Assembly (NCBI GenBank): GCA_003250975.1
Contig: QKIY01000006.1
Coordinates: 25,225-89,224 of the forward strand
DNA length: 64,000 nucleotides
Reading direction: 5' to 3'
Source of the DNA: Gammaproteobacteria bacterium
GTDB taxonomy: Bacteria; Pseudomonadota; Gammaproteobacteria; Eutrophobiales; Eutrophobiaceae
Shown here: positions 18,131-28,307 of the stretch, piece after piece
How positions within the stretch are numbered: position 1 is the stretch's first letter
How the letters are laid out: the number at the start of each line of letters is the position of its first letter
Program-made: the position numbers and the translations under genes
The notes under the pieces: model-generated
Told to the model about the DNA's origin: nothing
Databases searched by the model: none
Seen by the model: the letters and a program-made list of their open reading frames with translations, nothing else

Positions 18131-19795
18131 TCAGAACAGGGCCTTAAGATCAGTCAAGGTAAGATGCCGGAAAACCCGATAAAATTCCCTTGTCGGGACC
18201 ATTGACTTGATCGTGTTCAGTTCATTTATCAATTGGTCCGATTCACTGGCCGATAACTTTTGTGACGCGGCATCATTGGCGTGGGTTGAAAATGCATTTA
18301 TCAGCTTTTCCGCCAAGCCGGATGATTGCGGGTGATGTCTCAGGAGATCCATAGTGTCCCGGAACAGACTGACGGCATCTGCATCGGTGAGCCTTGATGG
18401 CAGCCCCCGTATCATGACGGAATCGGGTGCATCCTGATCAACCTGCAGGCCCAATGATTCCAGCAATTCTCTATGATTCTCCAGTAACTGCTGCTCACCT
18501 GGTTTGACCTTGACTGACAACGGAACCAGTACCGGCCGTATCTTGATCCTGTTGTTACCGTAATCATCCAGCAGGCGGTATCTTAATATGAGCTTCCGTG
18601 CGGTATGGATATCGACGAGATTCAGCCCGTCATCATCTTCCACCAGCAGGTAACGGCCTTTTATCAACAACGACTGCCCGGCAACGGCCAGCTGTTCTCC
18701 GATACCCGAGTAATAGGAACTGGTGATCTCTCTGACGGTAGCCGGCAGATCTTCATTGGTTGCCGTATCCTTGCCAGAATGGCCATGAGTTGTATCAAGC
18801 GCCCGCGCAATGACAGCCTGCATAAAATCGAATACACGGCGTGTATCTCTGAAACGTACTTCATACTTGGTCGGGTGAACATTGATATCGACATCTGAAA
18901 GCCCGGTTTGTAGATAGAGGACATAGGCCGGATACCTCCCAGGATATATATACTCTTGGCAGGCGGCCCGAATTGCATGCTGGACCATGCGGTCCCGGAT
19001 AATCCTGCCATTTAGATATATGTATTGCTGATCTGTCTGGCTGCGAGCCGCCGCAGGCAAGCCCATCCAGCCGAATAATGAAATATTACCTGCCTGCTGA
19101 TTTACCATAACCGCCTGCCGGTAAAATGACTTACCCAGAATCTGCTGCACCCTTTGTTCGGGACAGTGGACATGCTTGACGAGCTGGAAGACTTGACGCT
19201 GGTTGTGTAACAGCCGCAGTGAAAGGTCAAACCTGCTTAATGCGATACGCTTGACCAACTCAAGGATATGCAAAAATTCTGTTTTTTCACTGCGCAGGAA
19301 TTTCTTTCTGGCCGGCATATTGTAAAAAAGATGATGAACCTCGGCGGTCGTTCCTGGGGGATGCGCCGCTGGCTGCAATACCGGCTCTTTGCCTGATCCT
19401 AGTTCTAATGTGGTCGCATGGGGGGCATCAGCCTCGCAACTGGTCAGGCTGAATCGTGAAACTGCAGCGATACTGGCCAGAGCCTCGCCACGAAATCCTA
19501 GGGTGGCTATATCTGTCAGGTCTGCATCATCTTCCAACTTGCTGGTCGTATGCCGGTCCACGGCGAGCGCCAGATCATCAGCATGTATACCCCGACCATT
19601 ATCCGTCACACGGATCAAGCGGCTGCCGCCGGCTTCGATCTCGACAGTGACAGTATCCGCACCGGCATCCAGACTGTTTTCAAGCAATTCCTTGACCACA
19701 GAGGCCGGCCTTTCGATAACCTCACCGGCTGCAATCCGGTTAATCAGGCTATCCGGTAATTTGTGAATTCTATGGAGGGGATCAACAACATGCAT
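18131..19795 (-). CDS. mutL: DNA mismatch repair protein MutL
   Basis: The N-terminal GHKL ATPase is intact: KELLENSLDAGA (about 35-46), DNGRGI at 65-70 and TLGFRGEAL at 98-106. At 554 residues it is shorter than E. coli MutL. In the C-terminal domain the endonuclease motif DQHAxxE of most MutL proteins reads DIHTARK at 395-401. The ACHxAVRA segment reads AFSTHANDA near 501-509, and the C-P-H-G-R-P metal motif is not visible. The protein therefore looks endonuclease-dead, as in the MutH/Dam-type enterics, although the overall context is not enteric. Confidence 0.96.
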   Translation of the reverse strand: MHVVDPLHRIHKLPDSLINRIAAGEVIERPASVVKELLENSLDAGADTVTVEIEAGGSRLIRVTDNGRGIHADDLALAVDRHTTSKLEDDADLTDIATLGFRGEALASIAAVSRFSLTSCEADAPHATTLELGSGKEPVLQPAAHPPGTTAEVHHLFYNMPARKKFLRSEKTEFLHILELVKRIALSRFDLSLRLLHNQRQVFQLVKHVHCPEQRVQQILGKSFYRQAVMVNQQAGNISLFGWMGLPAAARSQTDQQYIYLNGRIIRDRMVQHAIRAACQEYIYPGRYPAYVLYLQTGLSDVDINVHPTKYEVRFRDTRRVFDFMQAVIARALDTTHGHSGKDTATNEDLPATVREITSSYYSGIGEQLAVAGQSLLIKGRYLLVEDDDGLNLVDIHTARKLILRYRLLDDYGNNRIKIRPVLVPLSVKVKPGEQQLLENHRELLESLGLQVDQDAPDSVMIRGLPSRLTDADAVSLFRDTMDLLRHHPQSSGLAEKLINAFSTHANDAASQKLSASESDQLINELNTIKSMVPTREFYRVFRHLTLTDLKALF

Positions 19796-19846
19796 GTTGC
19801 CTATAATACGGCAGCAGGCGGCGGGGTTATAGCCGCCCTTCAGTAA

Positions 19847-21157
19847 TTAACTGTCACTCGGGATGGTGAGCGTCTGACCTTCCTTGATCATATCTGTCTT
19901 AAGGCCATTATGATCACGTAACTTCTGTGTGCTGACCTTGTATTGTGCGGCAATGGTTGAAAGCGTGTCGCCGCGAGCGATTACATGTTTACGCGGCACC
20001 CTGCGCATAGCAATCAGGGTATTGTCGGGGGCATGCTCGTAAAAATAACCGCGCAGGCCTGTGAGTATTGCCCTGGCCAGTTTGTCCTGGTAACTGCTAC
20101 TAAGCAGCTTTTTCTCTTCAACAGGATTTGAAATATAGGCCGTCTCTACCAGCAGAGATGGAATATCGGGTGATTTGAGCACGGCAAAACCGGCAGATTG
20201 CACTTCACGCTTATGGACCTTGCCGATTCGCTTCAGGCCACCCAGCACGCGGTCAGCCACATCGATACTCGCCTCTAGGCTGGCTGTCTGGGACAGGTCG
20301 AGCAACACGGAGGCAAGCATATCGTCCTTGACATCCAGGCTCACACCACCGATGAGGTCAGAGGCATTTTCCTGTTCTGCCAACCAGCGGGCGGCCTCAC
20401 TACTGGCACCGCGCTGGGAGAGGATATAAACGGATGAACCATGGACGCGGGAATCCTTGAATGCGTCCGCATGGATGGATATGAACAGGTCCGCCCTGGC
20501 TGCTCTCGCCTTCTCAATCCGATTACGTAACGGTATGAAATAATCACCTTCGCGGATCAGGACAGCCTTCATACCGTATTCCTGATCCACCAGCCTTGCC
20601 AGACGCCGTGCAATCTGCAAGACAACATCCTTTTCACGGACACCTTTGGGACCCCTTGCCCCAGGGTCTTCGCCGCCGTGCCCTGCGTCAATAGCGATTA
20701 CAACATCACGCGCCTTTTGTGGCGTTTTATTGACCGACACCCTCTCAAGTGCCTCGCGGCTTGCAGGGTCATATAAATCAATCACCAGCCGGTGACCATA
20801 CTGCTGATTGGGGGGCAGCAGAAAGCTTTTGACCTCTATCTTCTGTTTAAGATCAAGGACGATACGAAGATCGTTTTCGTTGTGAACGCCATTGCGCACC
20901 AACTTGAGGTATTTATCGGCCTGTGTCGGCTGTGCCGGTGACTTGACTAATCTTGCATCAGGGATATCGATAACGACCCGTCCCGGATTGACCAGCTCCT
21001 GCAGCTTATGCTCTACCGGCCCGGAGATATCAAAGACAACGCGGGTGTTGTCCGGCGCCGCCCAGATACGAATATTTTCCAGCCGCACCTGCCCGGCCCA
21101 GACAGGGAGACTCAAACACAACATCACTGTAAGCCAGAGGAAACGCATAGGATCCAC
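19847..21157 (-). CDS. N-acetylmuramoyl-L-alanine amidase with AMIN and LysM domains
   Basis: This is a periplasmic cell-wall amidase of 436 residues that splits septal peptidoglycan during daughter-cell separation. A signal peptide (1-21) is followed by an AMIN domain (about 24-130) and the zinc amidase_3 domain. The zinc ligands begin with H160 in AIDAGHGGEDPGARG and E175. The C-terminal LysM motif is HVIARGDTLSTIAAQYKVS. The family includes AmiA, AmiB and AmiC. AMIN plus LysM next to mutL and tsaE is most like AmiB, but I do not assign the symbol firmly. Confidence 0.94.
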   Translation of the reverse strand: MDPMRFLWLTVMLCLSLPVWAGQVRLENIRIWAAPDNTRVVFDISGPVEHKLQELVNPGRVVIDIPDARLVKSPAQPTQADKYLKLVRNGVHNENDLRIVLDLKQKIEVKSFLLPPNQQYGHRLVIDLYDPASREALERVSVNKTPQKARDVVIAIDAGHGGEDPGARGPKGVREKDVVLQIARRLARLVDQEYGMKAVLIREGDYFIPLRNRIEKARAARADLFISIHADAFKDSRVHGSSVYILSQRGASSEAARWLAEQENASDLIGGVSLDVKDDMLASVLLDLSQTASLEASIDVADRVLGGLKRIGKVHKREVQSAGFAVLKSPDIPSLLVETAYISNPVEEKKLLSSSYQDKLARAILTGLRGYFYEHAPDNTLIAMRRVPRKHVIARGDTLSTIAAQYKVSTQKLRDHNGLKTDMIKEGQTLTIPSDS

Positions 21158-21252
21158 TCAAATTATTTTTACTGACCCTTTAACTAATTAGCCGTTATAT
21201 AAATAATTTCAAGTTTTTCCTAGAAAATCAATATATATTGTTGTTTTCTATG

Positions 21253-21723
21253 TTAATTAGTAGTGTCATTCAGTCCCTCTACTGCATCCAGCAATTCCTG
21301 TCCTTGGGGACTGTGGGCCTGTAATTCCGCTTCCCGCGCTTGCCCGTTAATCTGGATGCGGATTAGGAGGTCAGGTTTACCTAACAACGCCCCGCCCCTT
21401 TCCGGCCATTCCACCAGGCATATCGAACGGCCGTCGAAATAATCCCTGAGGCCGATACCTTCCAGTTCCTCATCTGAATTAATCCTATATAAATCAAAAT
21501 GATAGAATGTTTTTCCAGCGATCTCATAGGGTTCAACCAGGGTATAGGTGGGGCTTTTCACGGTGCCCTGATAGCCAGCCTGACGCAGGAAGCCACGGAC
21601 AAAGGTCGTCTTACCGGCCCCCAGTTCCCCTTGCAGGAACAGGCAGGTCCCCGGTTCACACTGCGCTGCCAGGCGAGCGGCTAGGGCCTCCATCGCCTCG
21701 GCCGTCGGGATCCTCAGTTGCAT
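21253..21723 (-). CDS. tsaE: tRNA threonylcarbamoyladenosine biosynthesis ATPase TsaE
   Basis: The 156-residue P-loop ATPase has GELGAGKTT at 32-40, the conserved SPTYTLVEPY and FYHFDLYRI. It works with TsaB and TsaD to make t6A37 in ANN-reading tRNAs. The start lies one base after the nnr stop, so translation is likely coupled. Confidence 0.96.
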   Translation of the reverse strand: MQLRIPTAEAMEALAARLAAQCEPGTCLFLQGELGAGKTTFVRGFLRQAGYQGTVKSPTYTLVEPYEIAGKTFYHFDLYRINSDEELEGIGLRDYFDGRSICLVEWPERGGALLGKPDLLIRIQINGQAREAELQAHSPQGQELLDAVEGLNDTTN

Positions 21724-21724
21724 T

Positions 21725-23200
21725 TCAAGGGTTCACCAAACGGCGTAATTCAGGCAACAGGTCGGTAGCCAACATCCCCCTTTCACCGTCCAGCGCTGTT
21801 GCGTCTCCCGCCAGGGCGTGCAGATGCACACCGAGGCAAGCGGCATCCACAAGGGACAGGCCTTGTGCAATCAGACCGGCGATCACACCGGTCAGCACAT
21901 CACCCATCCCGCCGCTCGCCATCCCGGGATTGCCAGCCGGGCAGGCGGCGATCTCCCCGTTCCTATCGGCTATCAGCGTCCCGCTGCCCTTCAATACGGT
22001 GATGCCACCAAATTTTTCCTGGATCGCACGTACAGCAGCAAATCGATCGGCCTGTATCTCGGCATTCGTGGTCCCCAATAACCGGGCTGCCTCGCCGGGG
22101 TGCGGTGTCAGAACCCAGTGATCACGATGTGACGGCTCCGCCGCCAGCAGGTTCAAGGCATCAGCGTCTACAATCAAGGGGATACTGCTCTCCAGCACTT
22201 TCGCCATCAACCCCAGGGACCAATCGGTCTGGCCAAGACCGGGCCCAACGGCGATTGCGTTACACCGTGCAAGTAACGGGTTCAGGTCGGAGACCTGGCT
22301 AATCCCATGGGCCATGACCTCTGGTCTGGCCAGGCTGATTAGCGGTGCATGATCAGTGGCCGTTGCAACACTGACCAGGCCTGCGCCAACCCGGCCGGCC
22401 GCCTCGGCGGCCATGCGTGCTGCACCAGCAAAACCCGGAGCGCCCCCGACGATCAATACGTGACCGAAGTGCCCCTTGTGCGAGTCAGCTGGGCGTCGTG
22501 GCAGTAGTTTTATCAATTTTTGGAAATTCAGCAGGCGTGAGGCCGGCTTGATTTTATCCAACAAGTCCTGTGGAGCATCGAGGTTACTGAAGATGATCCT
22601 GCCACTACACGCTGGTCCATGGCCGGTAAACATCCCCTGCTTGAGACCGATAAAACTGCAACTTGCCGCCGCCCGTATGGCGGTGCCCATCACGGCACCG
22701 GTATCGGCATTCAGGCCGGAAGGGATATCGACTGCGAATAGGGGGATGTCCAGGGCATTCAGTTCATCAATAACCCGGGCAAGTTCACCACTGACCGGCC
22801 TGTCCAGGCCGGTGCCAAGAATGGCATCGACCAGCAGATCGGTTTGCGACGGCGTTGCATAGGCGGCCAAGGTAACTCCTAACTCGGCGGCCCGGTCAGC
22901 AGCCATTTTCGCATCACCCTTTAATTCCCCCGGTGGTTTCACGTGCAGGCATTGCACCTTGTAACCCGCCTGGTGGGCAAGACGGGCAATCACGTAACCA
23001 TCACCGCCATTATTCCCGCCACCGCAAACGACGGTGATGTGACGGGCATCCGGCCACAGGACCTGAATCGTTGAAAAGGCTGCTGTGCCGGCGCGTTCCA
23101 TCAGGTCAATACCGGGGATCTGGCCCTCTTCAATCACAATCCTGTCGAGTTCCCTGACCTGCCCGGACCGATAGAGTTTTGATGGAAGTGGCTGACTCAT
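21725..23200 (-). CDS. nnr: bifunctional NAD(P)H-hydrate epimerase / ADP-dependent NAD(P)H-hydrate dehydratase
   Basis: The 491-residue fusion repairs hydrated NADH and NADPH. The N-terminal YjeF_N epimerase domain carries [19 protein letters not shown] (about 57-75). The C-terminal carbohydrate-kinase-like dehydratase domain carries [15 protein letters not shown] at 424-438. It overlaps the end of orn by four bases and precedes tsaE, the conserved order. Confidence 0.97.
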   Translation of the reverse strand: MSQPLPSKLYRSGQVRELDRIVIEEGQIPGIDLMERAGTAAFSTIQVLWPDARHITVVCGGGNNGGDGYVIARLAHQAGYKVQCLHVKPPGELKGDAKMAADRAAELGVTLAAYATPSQTDLLVDAILGTGLDRPVSGELARVIDELNALDIPLFAVDIPSGLNADTGAVMGTAIRAAASCSFIGLKQGMFTGHGPACSGRIIFSNLDAPQDLLDKIKPASRLLNFQKLIKLLPRRPADSHKGHFGHVLIVGGAPGFAGAARMAAEAAGRVGAGLVSVATATDHAPLISLARPEVMAHGISQVSDLNPLLARCNAIAVGPGLGQTDWSLGLMAKVLESSIPLIVDADALNLLAAEPSHRDHWVLTPHPGEAARLLGTTNAEIQADRFAAVRAIQEKFGGITVLKGSGTLIADRNGEIAACPAGNPGMASGGMGDVLTGVIAGLIAQGLSLVDAACLGVHLHALAGDATALDGERGMLATDLLPELRRLVNP

Positions 23201-23757
23201 CCCTGATCCAACTGGCGAGGTTTGAAAAATTTTTCCCGGTAAAAACGTAGCTCGTCTATGGAGTCACGTATATCAGCCAGGGCCAGATGAGAGGGTTCCT
23301 TTACAAACAACGGTTCATCCGGATACCAACGCTTGGCAAGTTCTTTGATCGTACTGACATCCAGATTGCGGTAGTGAAAATACTGTTCAAGGCGCGGCAT
23401 CAGGCGGTGCATAAACCGGCGGTCCTGGCAGATACTGTTGCCACACATTGGCGAGGCCTTGGGGGGAAGATACTTTTCCAGGAAAGCCAGGGTCAACTCC
23501 TCGGCATCCCGCGTCGTATAATGGCTGTTCAGGACCCGTTCAGTCAGGCCGGATTTACTGTGCTGTTTGGTGTTCCAGTCATCCATGGACTGCATGATCT
23601 CCGGTTGCTGATGAATTGCAATCACCGGTCCTTCTTCAAGTATCGACAACTGGCTGTCGGTAACGATAGTGGCGATTTCAATGATATAATCATTGTCCGT
23701 ATCCAGACCCGTCATTTCGAGGTCTATCCAGATCAGGTTGTCAGGTGATTGGGTCAT
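23197..23757 (-). CDS. orn: oligoribonuclease
   Basis: This DEDDh-type 3'-5' exonuclease removes the last di- to pentanucleotides, including pGpG from cyclic-di-GMP breakdown. The 186 residues contain the first acidic motif [10 protein letters not shown] (D12, E14), a middle segment around [12 protein letters not shown], and the last motif [11 protein letters not shown]. It is divergent from the M48 protease gene. Confidence 0.97.
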   Translation of the reverse strand: MTQSPDNLIWIDLEMTGLDTDNDYIIEIATIVTDSQLSILEEGPVIAIHQQPEIMQSMDDWNTKQHSKSGLTERVLNSHYTTRDAEELTLAFLEKYLPPKASPMCGNSICQDRRFMHRLMPRLEQYFHYRNLDVSTIKELAKRWYPDEPLFVKEPSHLALADIRDSIDELRFYREKFFKPRQLDQG

Positions 23758-23850
23758 GGCCTGCCTTTTTTATTTGAACTTGGCGTATTCTAGCAACATA
23801 CCATAATTATCTGTTAGGGTAATAAAAACATAAACTTGGATGAACAATAG

Positions 23851-25095
23851 ATGAATGTTTTCACCTATATCTTTTTGGCCGCGTTGTTTCTGAGCATTGG
23901 CTTGCAATATTTTCTTGGACTAAGGCATATCCGGCATGTCCGCCGGCACCGCCAGAGCGTACCCCAGGCATTCAGTGATAATATTCCGCTGGATGCCCAT
24001 CAGAAGGCTGCAGACTATACCCAGGCCAAGGTCAGGTTCGGGCTCCTGGAACTGGCTGTGACTACGGTGATCTTACTGGCCTGGACCCTGGGCGGGGGAC
24101 TGCAGGCCCTGGACAGCTTCATCCGTGGCCTTGAATTGCCGGTTCTTTGGACCGGGACCGTGATCATCCTCTTGTTTATCGCCATATCGGCGCTGCTTGA
24201 CCTGCCACTGGCCTGGCTGCGCACCTTCAGAATCGAGGCAAGATTCGGATTTAACAAGTCCACAATTGGTATCTTTATCACGGACCTCATCAAGCAGGCC
24301 ATCATCGGTCTGCTAATTGGTACCCCCATGATCCTGCTGGTTCTTTGGATCATGAAATCGAGCGGCAGTCAGTGGTGGCTATATGTCTGGCTCACCTGGC
24401 TGGGCTTCAGCCTGTTCATGATGTGGGCCTACCCGGCCTTCATCGCCCCGTTATTCAACAAGTTCAGACCGCTTGAAAACCAGTCACTGAAAGAACGGAT
24501 TGAAAACCTGCTTACACGGAACGGCTTTACCAGCAAAGGAATCTTCGTGATGGACGGTTCCACCCGCTCCACCCACGGCAATGCCTATTTTACAGGCCTC
24601 GGCGCCAACAAACGCATCGTCTTCTTTGATACCCTGATCGACGAACTCAGCCCTGACGAGATCGAGGCCGTGTTGGCACATGAACTGGGCCATTTCAAAT
24701 GCAACCATATTCGCAAGCGGATCATCACCCTGGGATTGGTATTTTTTATCGGGCTCGCACTGCTGGGTTACCTGATCGATATGCCCTGGTTTTACCGGGG
24801 ACTGGGGGTTGAACAACCATCAAACCATATCGCGCTGATATTGTTTGTGTTGATTTCACCAGCCTTTACAGTCTACCTGCAACCGGTTTTCTCGTTTATT
24901 TCACGGCAGCATGAGTTCGAGGCCGATGATTTTGCCGCGGCACAGGCCCAGACCCGTAACCTGATCCAGGCGCTGGTCAAGCTTTACAAGGAAAATGCCA
25001 ACACCTTAACACCGGACCCCTGGTACTCGGCCTTTCATGATTCACACCCGCCAGCACCTATCCGGATTTCCCACCTGACTGCCAAGACGGCATGA
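23851..25095 (+). CDS. M48-family membrane zinc metallopeptidase (Ste24/CAAX-protease type)
   Basis: The 414-residue protein has about six to seven membrane segments and a cytoplasmic-facing HExxH site, HELGH at 277-281, with the likely third zinc ligand in EFEADDFA (near 352). The N-terminal M48_N-type segment and the length match Ste24-like proteases, which process or degrade membrane and lipid-linked proteins. Physiological substrates in bacteria are poorly known. Its stop overlaps the start of a tiny cytochrome c gene (ATGA), so the two are coupled. Confidence 0.92.
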   Translation: MNVFTYIFLAALFLSIGLQYFLGLRHIRHVRRHRQSVPQAFSDNIPLDAHQKAADYTQAKVRFGLLELAVTTVILLAWTLGGGLQALDSFIRGLELPVLWTGTVIILLFIAISALLDLPLAWLRTFRIEARFGFNKSTIGIFITDLIKQAIIGLLIGTPMILLVLWIMKSSGSQWWLYVWLTWLGFSLFMMWAYPAFIAPLFNKFRPLENQSLKERIENLLTRNGFTSKGIFVMDGSTRSTHGNAYFTGLGANKRIVFFDTLIDELSPDEIEAVLAHELGHFKCNHIRKRIITLGLVFFIGLALLGYLIDMPWFYRGLGVEQPSNHIALILFVLISPAFTVYLQPVFSFISRQHEFEADDFAAAQAQTRNLIQALVKLYKENANTLTPDPWYSAFHDSHPPAPIRISHLTAKTA

Positions 25096-25376
25096 GTCCG
25101 GTTAACACAGGCATGCTGCTGGGGCTGCTGCTGGCCTGCCAGAACGTTATTGCCAGCGAAGATATAACAGGAAAACAACTGCATGATCAGCATTGCGTTA
25201 GCTGTCACAGCCCGGATATCTATACGCGCCCAGACAGCATGATCCATTCCTACCGTGACCTGACGGAACGGGTGAGGCTATGTGAACTCTCGAATGAGCT
25301 GACCTGGTTTGATGAAGAGGTCGAAGCGGTCGTGGACTATCTGAACTCCACGTACTACCGGTTCGGAAAAGAATAG
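25092..25376 (+). CDS. small secreted cytochrome c-like protein
   Basis: The 94-residue product has a hydrophobic N-terminus that looks like a signal peptide (cleavage near VIASED) and one heme-binding site CVSCH at 36-40. The mature part is about 72 residues. No clear distal methionine is visible in the usual C-terminal position, although M51 in DSMIHSY is one possible ligand. The start overlaps the M48 protease stop. It probably carries one covalent heme in the periplasm. Its partner is unknown. Confidence 0.85.
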   Translation: MSPVNTGMLLGLLLACQNVIASEDITGKQLHDQHCVSCHSPDIYTRPDSMIHSYRDLTERVRLCELSNELTWFDEEVEAVVDYLNSTYYRFGKE

Positions 25377-25386
25377 CGTTCGCTGG

Positions 25387-25980
25387 CTAGAATTCGCGCC
25401 TGCCTGCCAGGGCATGGAGTATGGTATTACTGCCAACATATTCCAGTTCGCCACCCATCGGCACGCCGTGGGCGATGCGCGTGACCCTGAGTTGGCGTTT
25501 CTTGACCATCTCGCCGATATAATGCGCCGTCGCCTCGCCCTCGACCGTGGTATTGGTAGCCAGGATCACCTCCTTGATCTCACCTTCATCCAATATGGCG
25601 GAGAGCCTCTCCAAACCCAGTTCCTCCGGCCCGATACCGTCCAGCGGCGAGAGGTGTCCCATGAGCACAAAATACAGGCCCTGGTATTCCGCATCCTCAA
25701 TGGCATAGACGTCCGCCGGGCTTTCCACCACGCAAAGCAGGGAACGGTCCCGCCTGTTACTGGCACACAGCGGACAGATATCCGTCTCACTGAATGTCCG
25801 GCAACGGTTACAGTGTCCGACCTTATCCATGGCTTCGCCCAGGGCAGTAGCCAGCCGGAGGCCGCCCTGACGGTCCCGCTGTAATAGGTGGTAGGCAATG
25901 CGCTGGGCCGATTTTCTGCCTATACCTGGCATGCAGCGCAGGGCTTCGATAAGTCGGTCCAGTGCAGTGGGTTCAGTCAT
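25387..25980 (-). CDS. recR: recombination protein RecR
   Basis: The 197-residue protein has a helix-hairpin-helix ([20 protein letters not shown]), a C4 zinc finger (C57, C60, C69, C72) and a Toprim domain ([15 protein letters not shown]). With RecO and RecF it loads RecA on gapped DNA. It follows ybaB and dnaX, the conserved order. Confidence 0.97.
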   Translation of the reverse strand: MTEPTALDRLIEALRCMPGIGRKSAQRIAYHLLQRDRQGGLRLATALGEAMDKVGHCNRCRTFSETDICPLCASNRRDRSLLCVVESPADVYAIEDAEYQGLYFVLMGHLSPLDGIGPEELGLERLSAILDEGEIKEVILATNTTVEGEATAHYIGEMVKKRQLRVTRIAHGVPMGGELEYVGSNTILHALAGRREF

Positions 25981-26010
25981 CCGCGATCGGGTTTACCCGG
26001 TGATGGGAAA

Positions 26011-26334
26011 TTAAAAAGGCAGCTTGATGCCCGGGGGCAAGCCCATGCCACCGGCCAGGCCGGACATCTTTTCCTGGGTGGCCGTTTCAACCCGGCGGTT
26101 TGCATCGTTCACTGCCGCTGCCACCAGATCTTCTAGCATTTCCTTGTCGTCACCCAGCAAGGAAGGGTCGATCTCGATCTTTTTGACGTCATGTCGACCA
26201 GTCATGATGACCTTGACGAGGCCGGCACCTGACTGGCCGGTAACTTCCATATTGGCAATCTCTTCCTGCGCCTTCTGCAGGCCTTCCTGCATCTTCTGGG
26301 CCTGCTTCATGATATTACCCAAACCACCTTTCAT
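26011..26334 (-). CDS. nucleoid-associated protein, YbaB/EbfC family
   Basis: The 107-residue protein begins [20 protein letters not shown] and ends [11 protein letters not shown], both family hallmarks. It binds DNA as a dimer. I place the start at 26334, as it is preceded by GGAGGAAACAAACTG. The frame continues upstream only because it overlaps dnaX out of frame. dnaX-ybaB-recR is a conserved operon. Confidence 0.97.
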   Translation of the reverse strand: MKGGLGNIMKQAQKMQEGLQKAQEEIANMEVTGQSGAGLVKVIMTGRHDVKKIEIDPSLLGDDKEMLEDLVAAAVNDANRRVETATQEKMSGLAGGMGLPPGIKLPF

Positions 26335-26335
26335 A

Positions 26336-27973
26336 TCAGTTTGTTTCCTCCTGCCGGGTTGATGGCTCTGAAGCCGGGCGAATTGATGACTTGTCCACCA
26401 CAGCATCAAACATGTTCTCGAGTGATTTAATCGTAGGATCGCTTTCAATGGCCTGCTCAGCCACCCGCTGCCTTTCCCGTTCTTCTCGGGTCCTTGTCTC
26501 GGCCGGTGTTTCCTTATCCGGTTCCTCGATGCTGATCCGTATCTTGATATTTTCGCCGAAGCGCGCCTTGAGTGCGGTAAACAGGCGTTCTTTCTGGGTC
26601 GCATTCAACAGGTGTTCCTTGTCAGGCGACAACACCAGGTGAATGAGTTCACCACTATGATCTTTCAGGCTGCAATGCCCGGCGAGTTCCCTCACCAGTC
26701 CTGCCAGAGCCATCTCGTCAATAATATTCCGCCATTCGAGCGAATCTATGTCCTCTTTGCCCGTTTCCGACCCCTTTGGGGAAGGACTGGCCAATTTATC
26801 TGTGGCATGTTCCGCTGTGTTGCCCTGGCCTTCTGCCGGCAACGGGGCGGAACCCTGCGGCATATTCGTCTCGGCATCATCTTGGCTCACGGCAGGCGCC
26901 GGACTGAAGGCCAGCATCCTGATCAGCACCATCTCAAAACCACTGCGCAGGTCAGGTGCAATGGCTAGGTCGCGCCGGCCATTCAGGGCTATTTGATAAT
27001 AGAGTTGTACGTCTTCGCGGCTTGCCTCTCGGGCGAATCGTTGCAAGGACTCGTCCGTGTTTTCCTGTGCGTCTTCTCCCAGCAACTGGATCACGGCGAT
27101 CTGCTGCAATAGACCGAGCAACTCCACCAGCACGGCATCATAGTCCGGACTATGCTGCGCCATGTTTTCCACCAGATTCAAAACCTCGCGCCCATCTTTA
27201 GCAATCAGCGCATCAAGCAGCGCCGTAAGATCAAGGCTGTCTATGGTCCCCAGCATGGCCCTGACCTGTGCCTCCTCCAGCTTTCCGCCGCCGAAGGAAA
27301 TAGCCTGGTCCAGCAGGCTCAAGGCATCGCGCATGCTGCCTGCGGCAGCGACGGCGATCAGGTGTCTGGACACCGCATCATTTTCAATGCCTTCTTCGTC
27401 AAGTATCCGTTCCAGTTGGCCTTCGATTTGGTCGATGCTGAGGAGCTTGAGATTGAACTGCAGGCAACGCGAGAGGATCGTTACGGGGATCTTCTTCGCC
27501 TCGGTGGTTGCCAGCAGAAACTTCACATGTGGTGGAGGCTCTTCCAGGGTTTTCAACAGGGCATTAAAACTATGGTTAGAAAACATGTGGACTTCATCGA
27601 TCAGGTACACTTTGTAGCGGCCTGTTGACGGGGCATATTGAACATTGTCCATGAGGTCACGCGTCTCATCGACCTTGGCGCGGGATGCAGCATCCACCTC
27701 GATGAGGTCCACAAACCGTCCCTCATCAATACTGACGCAGGCGGAGCACTGTCCGCAGGGTGTAGAACTGACGCCCTGTTCACAATTAAGGCACTTGGCC
27801 AGGATGCGGGCCAGCGTGGTTTTTCCAACACCGCGGGTACCGGTAAAGAGATAGGCATGATGCAGCCGGTCGTTGTCCAGGGCATTGGTCAATGCCTGCA
27901 GGACATGGGCCTGTCCAACCATATCGGCGAACGATCTGGGCCGCCATTTTCTCGCTAGAACCTGGTAACTCAT
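26336..27973 (-). CDS. dnaX: DNA polymerase III subunits gamma/tau
   Basis: The AAA+ clamp-loader subunit has 545 residues. Walker A is GTRGVGKT at 45-52, the zinc cysteines are C64, C73, C76 and C79, and the SRC motif reads TILSRCLQF. After the collar (about residue 370) comes a low-complexity linker and a tau-like domain. The linker is shorter than in E. coli. I saw no clear A-rich slippage site for making gamma. It lies upstream of ybaB and recR. Confidence 0.97.
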   Translation of the reverse strand: MSYQVLARKWRPRSFADMVGQAHVLQALTNALDNDRLHHAYLFTGTRGVGKTTLARILAKCLNCEQGVSSTPCGQCSACVSIDEGRFVDLIEVDAASRAKVDETRDLMDNVQYAPSTGRYKVYLIDEVHMFSNHSFNALLKTLEEPPPHVKFLLATTEAKKIPVTILSRCLQFNLKLLSIDQIEGQLERILDEEGIENDAVSRHLIAVAAAGSMRDALSLLDQAISFGGGKLEEAQVRAMLGTIDSLDLTALLDALIAKDGREVLNLVENMAQHSPDYDAVLVELLGLLQQIAVIQLLGEDAQENTDESLQRFAREASREDVQLYYQIALNGRRDLAIAPDLRSGFEMVLIRMLAFSPAPAVSQDDAETNMPQGSAPLPAEGQGNTAEHATDKLASPSPKGSETGKEDIDSLEWRNIIDEMALAGLVRELAGHCSLKDHSGELIHLVLSPDKEHLLNATQKERLFTALKARFGENIKIRISIEEPDKETPAETRTREERERQRVAEQAIESDPTIKSLENMFDAVVDKSSIRPASEPSTRQEETN

Positions 27974-28104
27974 GCTACAGAAATATCAAACCTGCTCTGG
28001 TCTTGAATGGATATCCCGAATCCGGACAGGCACTGTCCGGGGATCCTGATCATACATGGATTTTCATTGTACTGCCCGCCCTCAGGGAGACAGAAATGGA
28101 AACT

Positions 28105-28220
28105 GGGTGGCGGCCCATACCCGCCTGACCCCGGCACCCGCAGCCATTGTTACCGCTGCTCCCTTCCGGGCCTGACGGGGTTCACAACTTCGCGTCGCGG
28201 GGGGACCGGCACAGGCCACC
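28105..28220 (-). ncRNA. ffs: signal recognition particle RNA (4.5S, small bacterial type)
   Basis: On the minus strand the conserved SRP apex CAGGCCCGGAAGGGAGCAGC is present, complementary to about 28153-28173. The ends pair: GGTGGCC at the 5' end (28220 downward) with GGCCGCCACC near 28107-28116. The bulged-helix domain IV layout matches the short 4.5S RNA that binds Ffh. Exact ends are set by the pairing and may be off by a few bases. It lies between dnaX and ppdK. Confidence 0.93.
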
Positions 28221-28269
28221 AATGAGGTGTGGATAGTAGTATTAAACCGGCGAGAGAACAAATCTGCTT

Positions 28270-28287
28270 ATTACAGGGATCTGTAAT
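28270..28287. repeat. short inverted repeat downstream of ppdK
   Basis: ATTACAG (28270-28276) and CTGTAAT (28281-28287) form a perfect 7-bp arm pair with a 4-base loop. It follows the ppdK stop by about 20 bases and lies upstream of the SRP RNA gene. No T-run follows, so it is at best a weak terminator. Confidence 0.45.
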
Positions 28288-28307
28288 CCCGGAATAACTA
28301 TTCCATG

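Noticed and set aside
26335..26604. N-terminal extension of the YbaB frame
   Set aside because: The extension overlaps dnaX in another frame and is not conserved. The family starts at 26334 with a good ribosome site.
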